Shown here: positions 63,601-64,000 of the stretch, in pieces
Numbering within the stretch: position 1 is the stretch's first letter
Layout of the letters: each line of letters starts with the position of its first letter
Source: Aquila chrysaetos chrysaetos
Lineage: Eukaryota > Chordata > Aves > Accipitriformes > Accipitridae
Length of the DNA stretch: 64,000 nt
Reading direction: 5' to 3'
Assembly (NCBI RefSeq): GCF_900496995.4
Contig: NC_044011.1
Coordinates: forward strand, 24,832,041 to 24,896,040
The notes under the pieces: generated by a model
Told to the model about the DNA's origin: nothing
Seen by the model: only the letters and a program-made list of their open reading frames with translations
Databases searched by the model: none
Made by a program: the position numbers and the translations under genes

Positions 63601-64000
63601 GAGCAGCTCCCAAAGACAACAGCAGGCAACACAAGCAAACTAAAGACAAAGATGTAGACTTATGAATGTAAGACATTCGTGAGGGGAGTGAACATTCAAT
63701 GCTACCAAGGACATTTCCACAGTAAATTGTATAGCAGAAATTCAAACTGAAGCATGGCTGTGATAGTTCCTCATTTTAGGAGATGAAAATGATTAAGCTA
63801 CATAGGTGGAAAAGAGCAGTCCCAGGCCTGAAGTGCTTTTTTGGAAGTTCAATATTTGTTATGAATTAATTATCTGTTTTTATAACCTGCCTCTGAAAGT
63901 GGTCACATGAAATGCAACATGATTGTTAATTGAAGCAGCAACTAATAAGGCTATTTTGGAGTAGTCATGAGATGCCTGCTTTTATATGTGAATTTTTTAT
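60641..64000 (+). other. AT-rich sequence, presumed first intron of the rightward gene
   Basis: No further exon was recognised on the plus strand before the window ends, and no repeat family or RNA gene was seen. Open frames are short and random-looking. Confidence 0.55.

Overview
The window looks like avian nuclear DNA, probably not from a galliform. It contains CR1 retrotransposons with the bird-type 3' end (short direct repeats of an ATTCTATGAT-like unit), solo LTRs of a kind I associate with neoavian genomes, short vertebrate exons with GT-AG introns, two strong CpG islands and AT-rich non-coding sequence. There is no bacterial, organellar or plasmid content, and I see no CRISPR array, tRNA or rRNA.

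Layout. 1-3900 is AT-rich sequence with nothing recognisable; it is probably the first intron of a minus-strand gene. 3940-7600 is a large CpG island loaded with homopolymers and simple repeats; by gene order it should be the promoter of L3MBTL3, read leftwards. 7600-38400 is intergenic and holds the main mobile-element cluster: a minus-strand solo LTR (13172-14278), a long 5'-truncated CR1 with decayed reading frames (about 20680-24101), a plus-strand solo LTR of the same family (26178-27372), a short CR1 3' end (30682-31060) and a possible LTR-like block (about 33550-34480). 38491-49702 is a complete six-exon plus-strand gene that I reassembled exon by exon: TMEM244, a four-pass membrane protein of 152 residues. 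Its third intron contains a small, dense CpG island (45760-45990). 49700-59000 is AT-rich intergenic sequence. 59190-60640 is a second CpG island with a plus-strand first exon (start codon at 60250, donor at 60294), most likely the promoter of ARHGAP18. The window then ends inside that gene's first intron.

How it fits together. From memory, human 6q22-q23 carries ARHGAP18, TMEM244 and L3MBTL3 in that order, with TMEM244 and ARHGAP18 on one strand and L3MBTL3 on the other. The window reproduces this arrangement in reverse complement. The TMEM244 call rests on sequence; the two flanking names rest on gene order and promoter direction only.

Most notable observations: the intact TMEM244 frame with a C-terminal exon that human appears to lack; the CpG island inside its intron; a degenerate 45-53 bp minisatellite inside the solo LTRs whose unit number differs between the two copies; and the first exon at 60250, whose start is fixed by an in-frame stop 12 bases upstream. 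I found no convincing new biological system; this is an ordinary vertebrate gene neighbourhood with some good loose ends.
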